A DNA stretch of 64,000 nt from Collinsella sp. TM10-22 (GCF_003466125.1 NZ_QSOC01000001.1:111632-175631), one strand, 5' to 3'; shown: positions 15,101-25,429, numbered from the stretch's first letter. The notes: a model not told the origin generated them from the sequence alone. Translations and numbers: made by a program.

Positions 15101-15204
15101 CTAATTTGGGACGGGGCTTTTTTAGCTACCCAATGTCAATTTTTGGCTATGAGTCAAGAATGCTCTGGATGGGTAGCTAAAAAAGCCCCGTCCCAAATTA
15201 GCTA
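15098..15204. terminator. 35-bp-arm inverted repeat, bidirectional terminator
   Basis: Arms 15098-15132 and 15170-15204 are perfect complements around a 37-base spacer. Each arm contains the stop codon of one of the two convergent genes and a run of six T residues in the proper orientation after a GGGACGGGGC block. It can work as a terminator in both directions. Such long perfect arms suggest a dispersed repeat and not a simple terminator. Confidence 0.8.
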
Positions 15205-15555
15205 CTCTTTGATGCTGGCGATGAGGTCGTTGGCCTTGGTGGCGATCGCTTGGTTGATTTCTGCTTGCAGGCCCTCGTAGACCGCTACGGCTCGCTCGCC
15301 GGCGGGGGTGAGCGTGGATCCGCGGGCGCCGTCGCGCTCGATGAGCTTGCAACCCAGCTGTCCTTCGGCCTCATTTATGATGCGCCAGGCCTTGGAATAC
15401 GCTATGCCCATGCTTTTGGCGGCGCGGTTGAGCGAGTGCTCGCGGGCGATACCCTGCAGCAGCAAGACGCGGCCGTGGCCGAACACGCCCGGCAGATCGT
15501 TGTCGCACGATTGAATGACCAGTCGCGCCGCCGTCTTGTGCTCCATGTGCCCCAC
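15202..15555 (-). CDS. ModE-type winged-helix regulator (DNA-binding domain only)
   Basis: This 117-residue protein matches the N-terminal, LysR-like winged helix of ModE. It includes GRVLLLQGIAREHSLNRAAK, then SMGIAYSKAWRIINEAEGQL and GSTLTPAGERAVAVYEGL. It lacks the C-terminal molybdate-binding (TOBE) domains, so it may respond to another signal or act constitutively. Start is the GTG at 15555 or the ATG at 15546; neither has an excellent ribosome binding site. It is divergent from guaB, with about 180 bases between, and convergent with the PLP-fold gene, ending inside the shared inverted repeat. Targets are unknown. Confidence 0.75.
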   Translation of the reverse strand: MGHMEHKTAARLVIQSCDNDLPGVFGHGRVLLLQGIAREHSLNRAAKSMGIAYSKAWRIINEAEGQLGCKLIERDGARGSTLTPAGERAVAVYEGLQAEINQAIATKANDLIASIKE

Positions 15556-15631
15556 GTCTTCCCGCTAAAGTGTTTGCTGGGCAAACGCAATGCCTGCGTC
15601 AAGCCCTCGTGTGCTCTTCTTAAATCATGCA

Positions 15632-15660
15632 TTGTAGCAGTCAAAGTGCGTTAAGATACT
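15632..15660 (+). promoter_or_regulatory. guaB promoter
   Basis: TTGTAG (15632-15637) and GATACT (15655-15660) are separated by 17 bases, a fair sigma-70 pair 80 bases before guaB. The leader after it contains CCAGTATTGGGCGCCCAAGG and related short GC hairpins of unclear role. Confidence 0.45.
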
Positions 15661-15739
15661 TCCCCAGTATTGGGCGCCCAAGGTTGGGCTGGGTCCTACG
15701 AGGCCTGCAGCCGACCGGTCGCATGGAAAAAGGAGAAAC

Positions 15740-17251
15740 ATGGCTACGTTCTTTCCCGGTGAGTCCCACACGTTTTCGGAGTATCTGCTGGTCCCTGGTT
15801 ACTCGTCCTCGCAGTGCATCCCCAACAACGTCTCTCTTAAGACGCCGCTGACCCGTTTTAAGCGCGGTGAGAAGCCGGCAATCACCCTGAACATCCCCAT
15901 GGTTTCCGCCATCATGCAGTCCGTCTCGGGCGTCGACATGGGTGTCGCGCTCGCTACCGAGGGTGGCCTGTCCTTCATTTACGGTTCCCAGACCCCCGAG
16001 TCCGAGGCCGCCATGGTCAAGGCCGTCAAGGATCACAAGGCCGGCTTTGTCCAGTCCGATTCCACGCTGACTCCCGACATGACTATGGAGCAGGTTATCG
16101 CCCTCAAGGAAAAGACCGGTCACTCCACTATGCCGGTTACCGACGATGGCACCCCCAAGGGCAAGCTCGTGGGTATCGTCACCAGCCGTGACTATCGCCC
16201 CAGCCGCGATGATCACCAAAAGAAGGTCTCCGAGTTCATGACCCCGCGTGAGCAGCTCATCGTGGGCGACAAGAACATCAGCCTCAAGGTTGCCAACGAC
16301 GTCATCTGGGACAACAAGCTCAACGCTCTGCCCATCGTCGACGACAACGATCACCTCATGGGCATCGTCTTTCGCAAGGACTACGACAGCCACAAGACCA
16401 ACCCCAACGAGCTGCTCGACGGCGATAAGCGCTACATGGTCGGCGCCGGTATCAACACCCGCGACTATGCCGAGCGCGTGCCGCTGCTTATCGAGGCCGG
16501 TGCCGATGTCCTGTGCATCGACTCCTCCGAGGGCTTCAGCGAGTGGCAGAAGCGTACCATCGAGTGGATTCGTGCCAACTACGGCGAGGACGTCAAGGTC
16601 GGTGCCGGCAACGTCGTCGACGCCGAAGGCTTCCGCTTCTTGGCCGACTGCGGTGCCGACTTCATCAAGGTCGGTATCGGCGGCGGCTCCATTTGCATCA
16701 CCCGCGAGACCAAGGGTATCGGTCGTGGCCAGGCCACCGCGCTGATCGACGTCTGCCGCGCCCGTGACGAGTACTACGAGGAGACCGGCGTCTACGTGCC
16801 CGTGTGCTCCGATGGTGGCATCGTCTACGACTACCACATGACGCTCGCCCTTGCCATGGGTGCCGACTTTATGATGCTGGGCCGCTACTTCGCCCGCTTT
16901 GACGAGAGCCCGACCGAGCGCGTCAACGTCAACGGCCAGTACATGAAGGAGTACTGGGGCGAGGGCTCTGCGCGTGCCCGCAACTGGCAGCGCTACGACC
17001 TGGGCGGCGCCGCGAAGCTTAGCTTCGTCGAGGGCGTCGACTCCTACGTTCCCTACGCCGGCTCCCTCAAGGACGGCGTGGGCGGCACGCTCTACAAGGT
17101 CAAGTCCACGATGTGCAACTGCGGTGCCCTCTCGATCCCCGAGCTCCAGGAAAAGGCGCGCCTGACCCTGGTCAGCTCCACCTCCATCGTCGAAGGCGGA
17201 GCCCACGACGTTGTTGTCAAGGATTCCCAGCAGAGCGTCACGTACCGCTAG
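15740..17251 (+). CDS. guaB: inosine-5'-monophosphate dehydrogenase
   Basis: This 503-residue enzyme converts IMP to XMP with NAD, the first committed step to GMP. The TIM-barrel catalytic domain is interrupted by a pair of CBS domains at about residues 110-225 ([14 protein letters not shown] and [14 protein letters not shown]). The active-site loop is [15 protein letters not shown], whose Cys forms the covalent intermediate; most bacterial IMPDHs have GPGSICTTR. The GMP-binding [11 protein letters not shown] and the flap beginning [14 protein letters not shown] follow. The sequence thus fits a divergent IMPDH branch with an altered loop. The ATG at 15740 follows AAAGGAG. The gene is monocistronic, with a hairpin terminator at 17412. 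Confidence 0.9.
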   Translation: MATFFPGESHTFSEYLLVPGYSSSQCIPNNVSLKTPLTRFKRGEKPAITLNIPMVSAIMQSVSGVDMGVALATEGGLSFIYGSQTPESEAAMVKAVKDHKAGFVQSDSTLTPDMTMEQVIALKEKTGHSTMPVTDDGTPKGKLVGIVTSRDYRPSRDDHQKKVSEFMTPREQLIVGDKNISLKVANDVIWDNKLNALPIVDDNDHLMGIVFRKDYDSHKTNPNELLDGDKRYMVGAGINTRDYAERVPLLIEAGADVLCIDSSEGFSEWQKRTIEWIRANYGEDVKVGAGNVVDAEGFRFLADCGADFIKVGIGGGSICITRETKGIGRGQATALIDVCRARDEYYEETGVYVPVCSDGGIVYDYHMTLALAMGADFMMLGRYFARFDESPTERVNVNGQYMKEYWGEGSARARNWQRYDLGGAAKLSFVEGVDSYVPYAGSLKDGVGGTLYKVKSTMCNCGALSIPELQEKARLTLVSSTSIVEGGAHDVVVKDSQQSVTYR

Positions 17252-17280
17252 GCGGCTTTCCCAGGCACCGCATCTTGGGC

Positions 17281-17326
17281 CTCAAACCGTCGCTCGCGTA
17301 CCAAAGTACGCGTCGCTCCTCTTTCG
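17281..17326. repeat. 46-47-base dispersed repeat (copy 2)
   Basis: Nearly identical to 9655-9701: both open with CTCAAACCGTCGCTCGCGTA and end CGCTCCTCTTTCG, with an internal GCGTAC/GTACGC inversion. It lies just after guaB. Flanking CAGGCACCGCA and TGCGGCACCTGG (17263-17273 and 17334-17345) form a further outer inverted repeat around it. Confidence 0.65.
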
Positions 17327-17411
17327 GCCCAATCTGCGGCACCTGGAAAACCCGTTCATACTAGGACGGGTAACAAATAACGGTTGACTCGCAACCACGT
17401 TATTTAGATAA

Positions 17412-17446
17412 AGCGAGATGCCTGCAAGTCGCAGACATCTCGCTTG
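17412..17446 (+). terminator. hairpin downstream of guaB
   Basis: AAGCGAGATG pairs with CATCTCGCTT, and an inner CTGC/GCAG extends the stem. The following GTTGTATTTG is a weak T-rich tract. It probably ends the guaB transcript before the leuS leader. Confidence 0.6.
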
Positions 17447-17479
17447 TTGTATTTGCTATCATCAACCAAGTTAACCTTA

Positions 17480-17598
17480 GGGTCGGGCGGCTTAGCTTTG
17501 TTCGCTACAAGTTCCGCACGCAAAGAAGAGCACTTAATGTGCTCTTCGTCTTGCGCAGGACTGTCCGCAGTAGCGAATAAAGCTAAGCCGTCCGACCC
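17480..17598 (+). promoter_or_regulatory. 119-nt two-part hairpin in the leuS leader
   Basis: Bases 17480-17508 pair with 17570-17598 over 29 positions. The only two non-Watson-Crick positions are G-U pairs in the plus-strand RNA (17487 and 17500). Inside, GAAGAGCAC (17525-17533) and GTGCTCTTC (17539-17547) form a second stem, extended by CGCAA/TTGCG. The leuS ribosome binding site AAAGGAG follows 12 bases later. No T-box GGGTGGT is present. This is a structured RNA leader of unknown class, or a non-autonomous element with long terminal repeats. Confidence 0.6.
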
Positions 17599-17621
17599 CA
17601 GCTAAGATTAAAGGAGCTGAT

Positions 17622-20198
17622 ATGTGCGATTGCACAGATCATAAGGACGAGATCCCTGCTTACGACGCGCAGGCCATTGAGTCCCGGTGGATGAAGGCGT
17701 GGGACGACGAGAACCTCTTTGCCGTCGACACCGACGACAGCAAGCCCAAGAAGTATGTGCTCGAGATGTTCCCGTATCCGTCGGGCGACCTGCACATGGG
17801 CCACGCGCGCAACTACACCATCGGCGATGCCATGGCCCGTCAGGCCCGTATGCGCGGCTGCGACGTGCTGCATCCCATCGGCTTCGATGCCTTTGGCCTG
17901 CCCGCCGAGAACGCCGCCATCAAGCACAACACGCAGGCTGCCGCCTGGACGTATAAGAACATGGACCAGGCGCTCGCCACGATGAAGCGCATGGGCTTCT
18001 CCTACGATCTGGATCGCATGGTCAAGACCTGCAGCCCCGACTACTACCGCTGGGGTCAGTGGATCTTTGAGAAGATGTGGGAAAAGGGCCTGGTCTACCG
18101 CAAGAAGAACCCGGTCAACTGGTGCCCCACCTGCAAGACCGTTCTGGCCAACGAGCAGGTTACCGAGGGCAAGTGCTGGCGCTGCGGCACCGAGCCCGAG
18201 AAGCGCGACCTTGAGCAGTGGTACTTCAAGATCACCGAGTATTCCCAGGAGCTGCTCGACGATCTGGAGAAGCTCCCCGGCTGGCCCGAGCGCGTCAAGC
18301 AGATGCAGGCCAACTGGATCGGTCGCTCCGAGGGCGCTGAGGTCGACTTTACCCTGTGCGACAAGGACGGCGAGCCCATCGAGGGCGACGAGGGTAAGAT
18401 CACCGTCTTCACCACGCGAGCCGATACCCTTTTTGGCGTGTCCTTCTTTGTCCTGGCTCCCGAGTACGCCGGTCTTCACGAGCTCGTCGAGGGCACGGAG
18501 TACGAGGAGGCCGTCACCAAGATCGTCGAGGACTCCAAGCATATCTCTGCCGTCGAGCGTGCCCAGGGTACCCTTGAGAAGCACGGTGCCTTTACCGGCC
18601 GCTACGTGGTGAACCCCGTCAACGGCGAGAAGGTCCCCGTGTGGGTTGCCGATTATGTCGTTGCCGACTACGGCACCGGTGCCGTCATGGCCGTTCCCTG
18701 CGGCGACCAGCGCGACTTTGAGTTTGCCCGCAAGTACGACCTGCCGATCGTGCCGATCATCCTGGACGATGACGATCGCGCTGCCGTCGAGGCCAGCGGC
18801 GAGACCATCGATACCTTCCATGCCGAGACCGTCGACTGGGATTGCGCCCACGCTGCCGAGGGCACGTTGGTCCAGTCCGGCAAGTACACCGGCATGCGCG
18901 GCGGTAAGCACTCCGAGGGCGAGGCTGCCATCGTGGCCGACCTCGAGGCCATGGGCTGCGGTCGTCGCAAGGTCGAGTTCCGCCTGCGCGACTGGCTCAT
19001 CAGCCGTCAGCGTTATTGGGGCAACCCCATCCCGGCCATCCACTGCGAGCACTGCGGCATCGTGCCCGTGCCCGAGGATCAGCTGCCGGTGACGCTGCCC
19101 GAGAACCTGGACCTGGGCGCCGGCGAAACCCTCGCCGAGTGCAAGGAGTTCTACGAGACCACCTGTCCGGTCTGCGGTCGCCCGGCCAAACGCGAGACCG
19201 ATACCATGGACACCTTCACCTGCTCCAGCTGGTATTACCTGCGCTATACCGATCCGCACAACACCGAGCTGCCCTTCTCCCGCGAGGCCGCCGACCGTTG
19301 GATGCCCGTCGATAACTACATCGGCGGCATCGAGCACGCCATTCTGCACCTGCTCTACAGCCGCTTCTTTACCAAGGCGCTGCGCGACCTGGGCCTGCTG
19401 AGTGTGGACGAGCCCTTCACCAACCTGCTGTGCCAGGGCATGGTCAAGGACGAGAACGGCGACACCATGTCCAAGTCCAAGGGCAACGTCGTGCCCCCGA
19501 GCTCGGTCATCGAACCCTACGGCGCCGACACCATGCGTTTGGCGATCCTGTTTATCGCCCCGCCCGAGAAGGACTTCGACTGGGATCCCAAGGCCGTCGA
19601 GGGCGCCAACCGCTTCATCAAGCGCGCCTGGCGTATCGTTTGGCAGCTCGTCCAGTCCAGCGACGCCAACGTGGCCTTCGACAAGTCCGCGCTCGACGAG
19701 GTCGCGATGAAGCTCTATCGCGAGCGTCACCGCACCATCGCCAAGTGCACCGAGGACTTCGATCGCGGCCAGTTTAACACCGCCATCTCGGCCGTCATGG
19801 AGCTCGTCAACGCGGCGAGCGCCTACCTCAACGCCACCGAGGGTACCGCCCGCGACAAGGCGCTGTGCTACGGCGTGGCTAAGGATATCGTGAGCGTCCT
19901 TGCCCCCATCTGCCCGTTCTGGGCCGACGAGCTGTGGCACGAGGCACTCGGCTGCGAGGGCAACGCCTACACCGCCGCCTGGCCCGAGTTCGACCTGGCC
20001 GAGTCCGTTGAGGACACGGTGCAGATCGTGGTCCAGGTGCTCGGCAAGGTCCGCGGCCGCGTCGACGTTGCCCGCGATGCCTCCAATGAGGAGATGCAGG
20101 CTGCCGCCGAGGCCGCCGTCGCCAAGTGGCTCGAGGGCAAGACGGTCGTCAAGGCCATCTGCGTGCCCGGCAAGCTGGTCAACCTGGTGGTCAAGTAA
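17622..20198 (+). CDS. leuS: leucyl-tRNA synthetase
   Basis: This 858-residue class I synthetase charges tRNA-Leu. The HIGH motif is [19 protein letters not shown] at about residue 50-68, and MSKSKGN (KMSKS class) is near residue 616. A zinc-type cluster, [18 protein letters not shown] followed by CWRCG, precedes the editing domain at about 220-420 (TRADTLFG and [10 protein letters not shown] show its conserved loops). [14 protein letters not shown] and the C-terminal anticodon-binding helices are present. The ATG at 17622 follows AAAGGAG. Length is normal. It is transcribed alone behind a large leader hairpin (17480-17598), which may sense leucine or tRNA status, but this is inference. Confidence 0.95.
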   Translation: MCDCTDHKDEIPAYDAQAIESRWMKAWDDENLFAVDTDDSKPKKYVLEMFPYPSGDLHMGHARNYTIGDAMARQARMRGCDVLHPIGFDAFGLPAENAAIKHNTQAAAWTYKNMDQALATMKRMGFSYDLDRMVKTCSPDYYRWGQWIFEKMWEKGLVYRKKNPVNWCPTCKTVLANEQVTEGKCWRCGTEPEKRDLEQWYFKITEYSQELLDDLEKLPGWPERVKQMQANWIGRSEGAEVDFTLCDKDGEPIEGDEGKITVFTTRADTLFGVSFFVLAPEYAGLHELVEGTEYEEAVTKIVEDSKHISAVERAQGTLEKHGAFTGRYVVNPVNGEKVPVWVADYVVADYGTGAVMAVPCGDQRDFEFARKYDLPIVPIILDDDDRAAVEASGETIDTFHAETVDWDCAHAAEGTLVQSGKYTGMRGGKHSEGEAAIVADLEAMGCGRRKVEFRLRDWLISRQRYWGNPIPAIHCEHCGIVPVPEDQLPVTLPENLDLGAGETLAECKEFYETTCPVCGRPAKRETDTMDTFTCSSWYYLRYTDPHNTELPFSREAADRWMPVDNYIGGIEHAILHLLYSRFFTKALRDLGLLSVDEPFTNLLCQGMVKDENGDTMSKSKGNVVPPSSVIEPYGADTMRLAILFIAPPEKDFDWDPKAVEGANRFIKRAWRIVWQLVQSSDANVAFDKSALDEVAMKLYRERHRTIAKCTEDFDRGQFNTAISAVMELVNAASAYLNATEGTARDKALCYGVAKDIVSVLAPICPFWADELWHEALGCEGNAYTAAWPEFDLAESVEDTVQIVVQVLGKVRGRVDVARDASNEEMQAAAEAAVAKWLEGKTVVKAICVPGKLVNLVVK

Positions 20199-20231
20199 AC
20201 GCTGCATGCATAGCTGACGCATAAACGACGA

Positions 20232-20265
20232 GGGGCGATCCGGCTGGGTTGCCCCCCCGTTTTGT
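20232..20265 (+). terminator. leuS terminator
   Basis: GGGGCGA pairs with TTGCCCC (one G-U), followed after CCCG by TTTTGTTTTG. It is placed 34 bases after the leuS stop. Confidence 0.65.
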
Positions 20266-20350
20266 TTTGTCTGCCCAAAGCGCCTGCGGTCAATTGTCTT
20301 ATTCTTGTGGAGATGCTGTGGGCACGCTGACCTGCGGGTTTCTGCGGCAC

Positions 20351-20379
20351 TTGCGTGTTTCCGCAGGTATTGGTATAGT
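20351..20379 (+). promoter_or_regulatory. promoter of the rimP-nusA-infB operon
   Basis: TTGCGT (20351-20356) and TATAGT (20374-20379) have a 17-base spacer. Transcription should begin near 20386, giving a leader of about 72 bases that includes the terminator-like hairpin at 20406. Confidence 0.65.
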
Positions 20380-20405
20380 TTGCTTGCAAATGAAGTTGTA
20401 ATTGA

Positions 20406-20437
20406 AAGAAGTGGGGTTTCGGCCCCGCTTCTTTTTT
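20406..20437 (+). terminator. intrinsic terminator/attenuator in the rimP leader
   Basis: AAGAAGTGGGG pairs with CCCCGCTTCTT (11 bp, one G-U) and is followed by T residues. It sits between the promoter and the ribosome binding site of rimP, so transcription into the operon must pass it. Since nusA, which affects termination at such hairpins, is the second gene, feedback attenuation is plausible. Confidence 0.6.
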
Positions 20438-20457
20438 GTATGGATGGAGGTGCCGCA

Positions 20458-20952
20458 ATGGTCAAGACCAAGACCGAGCAGGCGATCATCGACGCGCTCG
20501 AGGCCGTCGCTCCCCAGCACGATGTCGACATCGTCGACGTCGAGCTCGTGGGTGCCACCAAGGCCCCCTGCGTGCGTGTGCGTATCGAGGGTGCCGAGGG
20601 TCAGAGCCTGTCCCTCAACGACGTCACGGCCAACACCAAGTGGGTCGGCGATGTGATTGAGGAGCTCGACCCCATCTCTTCGAGCTATACGCTCGAGGTG
20701 TCGAGCCCAGGCATGGCGCGCCCGCTGCGCCGCCCGTGCGACTTTGCCCGCTTTATGGGCGAGGACTGCGAGCTCACCTCCACCGCCACCGAGGGCCGTC
20801 GCAAGTACGCCGGCAAGATTGCCGCCGCCACCGAGACGAACGTGACCCTCGAGCTCGAGGACGGCGAGTCCGTCACCCTCGATTTCACTGATGTTAAAAA
20901 GTGCAAGTTGAAGCCCACCTACGACTTCAAGCCCGCGAAGGAAGGAAAGTAA
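20458..20952 (+). CDS. rimP: ribosome maturation factor RimP
   Basis: This 164-residue cytoplasmic protein assists 30S subunit assembly. It has the two-domain RimP layout: an N-terminal alpha/beta domain with IVDVELVGATKAPCVRVRI and a C-terminal Sm-like barrel with the VSSPGMARPLRRPCDFARFM motif near the junction. The ATG at 20458 follows GGAGG; earlier in-frame starts would begin before the promoter-proximal hairpin. It is the first gene of the rimP-nusA-infB-rbfA group, and its stop overlaps the nusA ribosome binding region by one base spacing. Length is typical. Confidence 0.9.
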   Translation: MVKTKTEQAIIDALEAVAPQHDVDIVDVELVGATKAPCVRVRIEGAEGQSLSLNDVTANTKWVGDVIEELDPISSSYTLEVSSPGMARPLRRPCDFARFMGEDCELTSTATEGRRKYAGKIAAATETNVTLELEDGESVTLDFTDVKKCKLKPTYDFKPAKEGK

Positions 20953-20953
20953 G

Positions 20954-22201
20954 ATGGCAGCATCCGACATGATGTCCGCCCTGATGGAGCTTTGCCAGGA
21001 GAAGCACATCGACCAGCTCTACCTGATCGACCGCCTGGAGCAGTCGCTCGCCAAGAGCTACGCCGAGATCCTGCATCTTGAGTGGGGTGCCAAGGTGACC
21101 ATCGACCGCACCACCGGCAAGATCTATGTCTACCGCCTGGAGCCGATCGACGATTCCATGGACGAGGAGGGCAACTTCACCGAGTTCGAGGAGATCGACG
21201 TCACTCCCAAGAACACGAGCCGCATCGCCGCCCAGCACGCCAAGGCCGAGATCAACGCCATCGTTCGCAACTCCGCTCGCGAGCAGATCTACGAGGAGTT
21301 CTCCGGCCGCATCGGCGACCTCATCAGCGGTACCGTGCTGCAGTCCACCCCCGACTTTACGATCGTCAAGATTCGCGAGGGCGTCGAGGCCGAGCTTCCG
21401 CACTTTGACCAGCGTCGTTATGAGAACGAGCGCAACGAGCGTCCGATGGGCGAGCGCTACCTGCACAACCAGCACATCAAGGCCGTGATCATCGACGTTC
21501 GCGACCCCAACTCCAACCTGCAGCCTGTTCGCGGCGAACACAGCCGTCCGCCGATTGTCATCTCTCGTACCCACCCCGAGCTCATGCGTCGTCTGTTTGA
21601 GCAGGAGGTGCCCGAGATCTATGAGGGCACTGTCCAGATCAAGTCGATCGCCCGCGAGCCCGGCCAGCGCTCCAAGGTCGCCGTCCACTCGCTCGACGAT
21701 CGTCTGGATCCCGTGGGCGCCTGCGTCGGCCCCAAGGGCAGCCGTGTTCGCGCTGTCGTGGGCGAGCTCCGTGGCGAGCGCGTCGACGTCATCCTGTGGG
21801 ATGCCGATCCTGCCGTCTACGTCGCCAACGCCCTTTCGCCCGCTAAGGTCACCCGCGTCCTCATCGACGAGGAGAAGGCCTACGCCGGCGTCATCGTGCC
21901 CGACGACCAGCTGTCCCTCGCCATCGGCAAGGAGGGCCAGAACGCCCGCCTCGCTGCGCGCCTGACCGGCTGGCACATCGACATCAAGTCCGAGACGCTT
22001 GCCGCCGACATCCTCAAGAACGTTCCCGTTCACGAGGAGCCCGCCGCCGACCTGATCGGTGACGAGGAGGACGAGGACGCCCGCCGCTGCGAGTACGTGT
22101 CCGAGGACGGCATCCAGTGCCGCAACCAGGCTCGTCCCGGCTCCCGTTTCTGCGGTGTCCACGACACCGACGCCTTCGATGATGCGGAGGACCTGATCTA
22201 G
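20954..22201 (+). CDS. nusA: transcription termination/antitermination factor NusA
   Basis: This 415-residue RNA polymerase-associated factor acts in pausing, termination and antitermination. In order it has the N-terminal polymerase-binding domain (to about 130), the S1 domain ([14 protein letters not shown]...), KH1 ([17 protein letters not shown]) and KH2 ([20 protein letters not shown]). The acidic repeats of proteobacterial NusA are absent. Instead there is a C-terminal tail with [20 protein letters not shown] and FCGVHD, whose three Cys and one His are arranged like a small zinc knuckle. The usual ylxR gene is not found between nusA and infB. It starts one base after the rimP stop behind AAGGAAAG. 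Confidence 0.92.
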   Translation: MAASDMMSALMELCQEKHIDQLYLIDRLEQSLAKSYAEILHLEWGAKVTIDRTTGKIYVYRLEPIDDSMDEEGNFTEFEEIDVTPKNTSRIAAQHAKAEINAIVRNSAREQIYEEFSGRIGDLISGTVLQSTPDFTIVKIREGVEAELPHFDQRRYENERNERPMGERYLHNQHIKAVIIDVRDPNSNLQPVRGEHSRPPIVISRTHPELMRRLFEQEVPEIYEGTVQIKSIAREPGQRSKVAVHSLDDRLDPVGACVGPKGSRVRAVVGELRGERVDVILWDADPAVYVANALSPAKVTRVLIDEEKAYAGVIVPDDQLSLAIGKEGQNARLAARLTGWHIDIKSETLAADILKNVPVHEEPAADLIGDEEDEDARRCEYVSEDGIQCRNQARPGSRFCGVHDTDAFDDAEDLI

Positions 22202-22292
22202 CGCGCGGTCGCGCCGGGCGGGTCCCGGCGCATCTCCCACGCTCGTTCAGTCTCTAGGCACCCAAGGTGCCAGAAAGGGTAGGTGAAGTCAT

Positions 22293-25007
22293 ATGGCAAA
22301 AGTCCGTGTGTCCACCCTGGCCAAAGAGTTCGGCATGACCTCTAAGGAACTGATGGGTCATCTCGCCGATATGAAGATTCCCGCTAAGTCCGCTTCCTCC
22401 ACCCTGGAGGACGCCTACGTTGCCATGGTCCGCAAGCAGCTCGCCTCGGTGATCGAGGCCCGTGCCCAGGAAGTCGAGGCCGCCAAGCAGGCCGAGGAGG
22501 AGGCTGCCGCCGCCGAGGAGGCCGCTCGCGCCGCCGAGGCCGAGCGCGAGCGCATCGCCGCCGAGAAGGCCCGCGAGGAGGAGCGCCGCCAGTTTGCCGC
22601 AGCCCAGGCTGCCGAGGAGGCTGCCCGCGCCGAGGCCGAGGCCAAGAAGAAGGCCGAGCAGGAGCGCCTTGCCCGCGAGAAGGAGGAGGCTGCCCGCGAG
22701 GCCCAGCGCCGCGCCGTTCCCGCTTCCGACTCCGGTTCGCGCTTCCGCTCGCTGCTCGATCAGATCGCCGCACAGGAGACCGTGCTCAAGGAGAAGAAGG
22801 ACGCCGAGGACAAGGCCAAGGCCGAGCGCGCCGCCGAGCGCGGTAACCGTCGTGGCGGCAACAACGACCGTCGCGGTGGCCGTCGTAACGATCGCAGCGC
22901 CTCCGACAACAACTCCGATCGCAACGCCTCCGAGAGCCGTCCGCACAGCCATCGCACCAACGCCAGCAATAACGTCGCTGCCGGCATGGACTTCCCCAAC
23001 CCCGACAAGCAGGGCAAGGGCAAGAAGCGCAAGGGCGGTCACAACAACGAAGAGGACCACTACAGCCGCATGGCTCGCGAGGCCGAGGAGTACAGCCGCG
23101 AGAAGGTGCTCGAGGAGGCCCGTGCCGCCGTCGAGGAGGCCTCTCGCGAGTCCACCGGTCGCCGCAAGAAGCGCAAGGAGAAGCGCGAGCGCGAGGCTGC
23201 AAAGGCTCAGGAGGAGCGCAAGATAGAGGAGGCATTGGCCCAGGGCGTGAACCCCGAGGAGCTCGATGCCATCAAGGTCTCCCAGGGCGTTACGGTCCAG
23301 GAGCTCGCCGAGGCGCTTGACGTTCCGGCCAACGATATCATCAAGCGCCTGTTCCTGCTGGGTACGCCGCTCACCATGACGCAGTCCATGTCCGACGACC
23401 TCGTCGAGCTCGTTGCCGACGACCTGGGTCGTCAGATCAAGATCATCACCCCCGAGGAGGAGAACACCTTCTCGTTCTACGACGATCCCGCCGACCTTAA
23501 GCCGCGCGCACCGGTCGTCACCGTCATGGGCCACGTCGACCACGGTAAGACGTCGCTGCTCGACGCCATCCGTCACACCGGCGTCGCTGCCGGCGAGGCG
23601 GGCGGCATTACCCAGGCCATCGGCGCTTCGCAGGTCATGATTAACGACCGCAAGATCACCTTCATCGATACCCCGGGCCACGCCACCTTTACGGCCATGC
23701 GTGCCCGTGGTGCCAAGGTGACCGACATCGTCATTCTGATCGTGGCTGCCGACGACGGCGTCATGCCCCAGACCATCGAGTCGATCAACCACGCCAAGGC
23801 CGCCGGCGTACCCATCGTCGTCGCCGTCAACAAGATCGATAAGCCGGGTGCCAACCCCGACCGCGTGCGCCAAGAGCTCACCGAGTACGGCATCATCCCC
23901 GAGGAGTGGGGCGGACAGAACATGTTCGTCAACATCTCGGCCAAGCAGAAGATCGGTATCGATGATCTGCTCGAGACCGTGCTGCTCCAGGCCGACGTGC
24001 TCGAGCTCAAGGCCAATCCCGACACCTTTGCCTCCGGCAACGTCCTCGAGGCCAAGCTCGACAAGGGTCGCGGCTCGGTTGCCACGGTGCTCGTCACCCG
24101 CGGTACCCTGCACGTGGGCGATACGCTGGTCGCCGGCCTTACCTACGGCCGCGTCCGCGCCATGCTCGACCCCAAGGGCAACGCCGTCACCGAGGCCGGT
24201 CCTTCCGACGCCGTCGAGATTCTGGGTCTTCAGTCCGTGCCCAACGCCGGTGATGAGTTCCGCGTGTTCGAGGACGAGCGCGAGGCTCGCGCCCTCGCCG
24301 ACGAGCGTTCGCTCAAGGCCCGTATCGAGGAGCAGAGTCGCGTTAAGCACGTCACGCTCGAGAACCTCTTCGAGACCATTGCCGACGCCGAGGTCAAGGA
24401 GCTCAACCTGATCATCAAGGCCGACGTTCAGGGTTCTATCGAGGCCCTTCAGGACTCGCTCGACAAGATGGACCAGTCCGAGGTGCGCATCAACACGATC
24501 CACTCCGCAGTCGGTGCCATCAACGAGACCGACGTCGTCCTGGCCGACGCCTCCAACGCCATCATCATCGGCTTTGGTGTCCGTCCCGACGGTAAGGCCC
24601 GCTCCGCTGCGGAGCGCGAGGGCGTCGAGATCCGTTGCTACGATGTCATCTACAAGTGCCTCGAGGAGCTCGACGCTGCCCGTATCGGCATGCTCAAGCC
24701 CACCGAGGTCGAGGTCTCCACGGGTACCGCGACCGTCCTGGACACCTTCAAGGTGCCCAAAGTCGGTATCGCCGCCGGTGTCCGCGTCGAAGAGGGCGAG
24801 ATCGCCGCGACCGATTCCGTGCGTCTGGTGCGCGACGGCATCGTGGTCTTTAACGGCAAGATCGCCTCGATGCGCCACTACAAGGACGAGGCCAAGAGCC
24901 TCAAGAGTGGTTCCGAGGGCGGCATTGGCCTGGAGAACTTCCAGGACATCAAGCCCGGCGACCAGATCGAGGGTTACCGCATCGACCAGGTTGCCCGTAC
25001 CGAGTAG
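22293..25007 (+). CDS. infB: translation initiation factor IF-2
   Basis: This 904-residue GTPase places initiator tRNA on the 30S subunit. The N-terminal IF2_N domain ([20 protein letters not shown]) is followed by a long charged Ala/Glu/Arg linker to about residue 330, as in other actinobacteria. A second IF2_N-like segment ([20 protein letters not shown]) comes next. The G domain has GHVDHGKTS at about 412, DTPGHATF at about 458 and NKIDKPGAN at about 512. Domains II-IV complete the protein. The ATG at 22293 has AAGGGTAGGTG upstream. It is 91 bases after nusA and 11 before rbfA, within one operon. Confidence 0.95.
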   Translation: MAKVRVSTLAKEFGMTSKELMGHLADMKIPAKSASSTLEDAYVAMVRKQLASVIEARAQEVEAAKQAEEEAAAAEEAARAAEAERERIAAEKAREEERRQFAAAQAAEEAARAEAEAKKKAEQERLAREKEEAAREAQRRAVPASDSGSRFRSLLDQIAAQETVLKEKKDAEDKAKAERAAERGNRRGGNNDRRGGRRNDRSASDNNSDRNASESRPHSHRTNASNNVAAGMDFPNPDKQGKGKKRKGGHNNEEDHYSRMAREAEEYSREKVLEEARAAVEEASRESTGRRKKRKEKREREAAKAQEERKIEEALAQGVNPEELDAIKVSQGVTVQELAEALDVPANDIIKRLFLLGTPLTMTQSMSDDLVELVADDLGRQIKIITPEEENTFSFYDDPADLKPRAPVVTVMGHVDHGKTSLLDAIRHTGVAAGEAGGITQAIGASQVMINDRKITFIDTPGHATFTAMRARGAKVTDIVILIVAADDGVMPQTIESINHAKAAGVPIVVAVNKIDKPGANPDRVRQELTEYGIIPEEWGGQNMFVNISAKQKIGIDDLLETVLLQADVLELKANPDTFASGNVLEAKLDKGRGSVATVLVTRGTLHVGDTLVAGLTYGRVRAMLDPKGNAVTEAGPSDAVEILGLQSVPNAGDEFRVFEDEREARALADERSLKARIEEQSRVKHVTLENLFETIADAEVKELNLIIKADVQGSIEALQDSLDKMDQSEVRINTIHSAVGAINETDVVLADASNAIIIGFGVRPDGKARSAAEREGVEIRCYDVIYKCLEELDAARIGMLKPTEVEVSTGTATVLDTFKVPKVGIAAGVRVEEGEIAATDSVRLVRDGIVVFNGKIASMRHYKDEAKSLKSGSEGGIGLENFQDIKPGDQIEGYRIDQVARTE

Positions 25008-25018
25008 GGGGTAGCGCT

Positions 25019-25429
25019 ATGAAGCAAACGCAGGCAACCCGCCGTCTGGGCGAGCAGCTTCGCGAGAAGCTCGGTTATATCCTGCTCTTTGAGGTTTCCG
25101 ATCCGCGTCTCGACCTGGTTACTTTGACCGCGGTCGAGGTCGCGGTGGACCGTTCGTTCGCGCGCGTGTACGTGTCGTGCGATGCGAGCCGCTACGATGA
25201 GGTCATGGAGGCGCTCGCAAGCGCCAAGGGCCGTATTCGCAGCCTGTTGGCTCGCTCGCTCGATTGGCGTGTTACGCCCGAGCTCGATTTTCGCATCGAT
25301 CGTTCGACCGATGAGGCCGAGCGCATCACACGTGCGCTGGAAAACGTTCCCGCCACGCTTGCGATCGAAAAGGACGAGGACGGCTACCCGATAGCGGATG
25401 CCGCCCAGGAGGCAGCTTTAGATGACTAA
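25019..25429 (+). CDS. rbfA: ribosome-binding factor A
   Basis: This 136-residue KH-like protein is needed for 16S rRNA 5' processing and cold adaptation. It begins MKQTQATRRLGEQLREKLGY and contains VSDPRLDLVTLTAVEVAVDR and ELDFRIDRSTDEAERI, the conserved RbfA motifs. The C-terminal tail is acidic. It follows infB by 11 bases, and its last eight bases overlap the next gene, indicating translational coupling. Confidence 0.92.
   Translation: MKQTQATRRLGEQLREKLGYILLFEVSDPRLDLVTLTAVEVAVDRSFARVYVSCDASRYDEVMEALASAKGRIRSLLARSLDWRVTPELDFRIDRSTDEAERITRALENVPATLAIEKDEDGYPIADAAQEAALDD

Noticed and set aside
17480..17598. T-box riboswitch before leuS
   Set aside because: No GGGTGGT-like T-box sequence and no stem I motifs; the structure is one long hairpin with an inner stem.
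17583..20561. Very long open frame antisense to leuS (and similar ones opposite infB, recG, smc and ileS)
   Set aside because: These mirror the high-GC third-position bias of the real genes; the proteins are His/Gly/Asp/Val-rich repeats without family motifs, while the sense frames carry full catalytic motifs.
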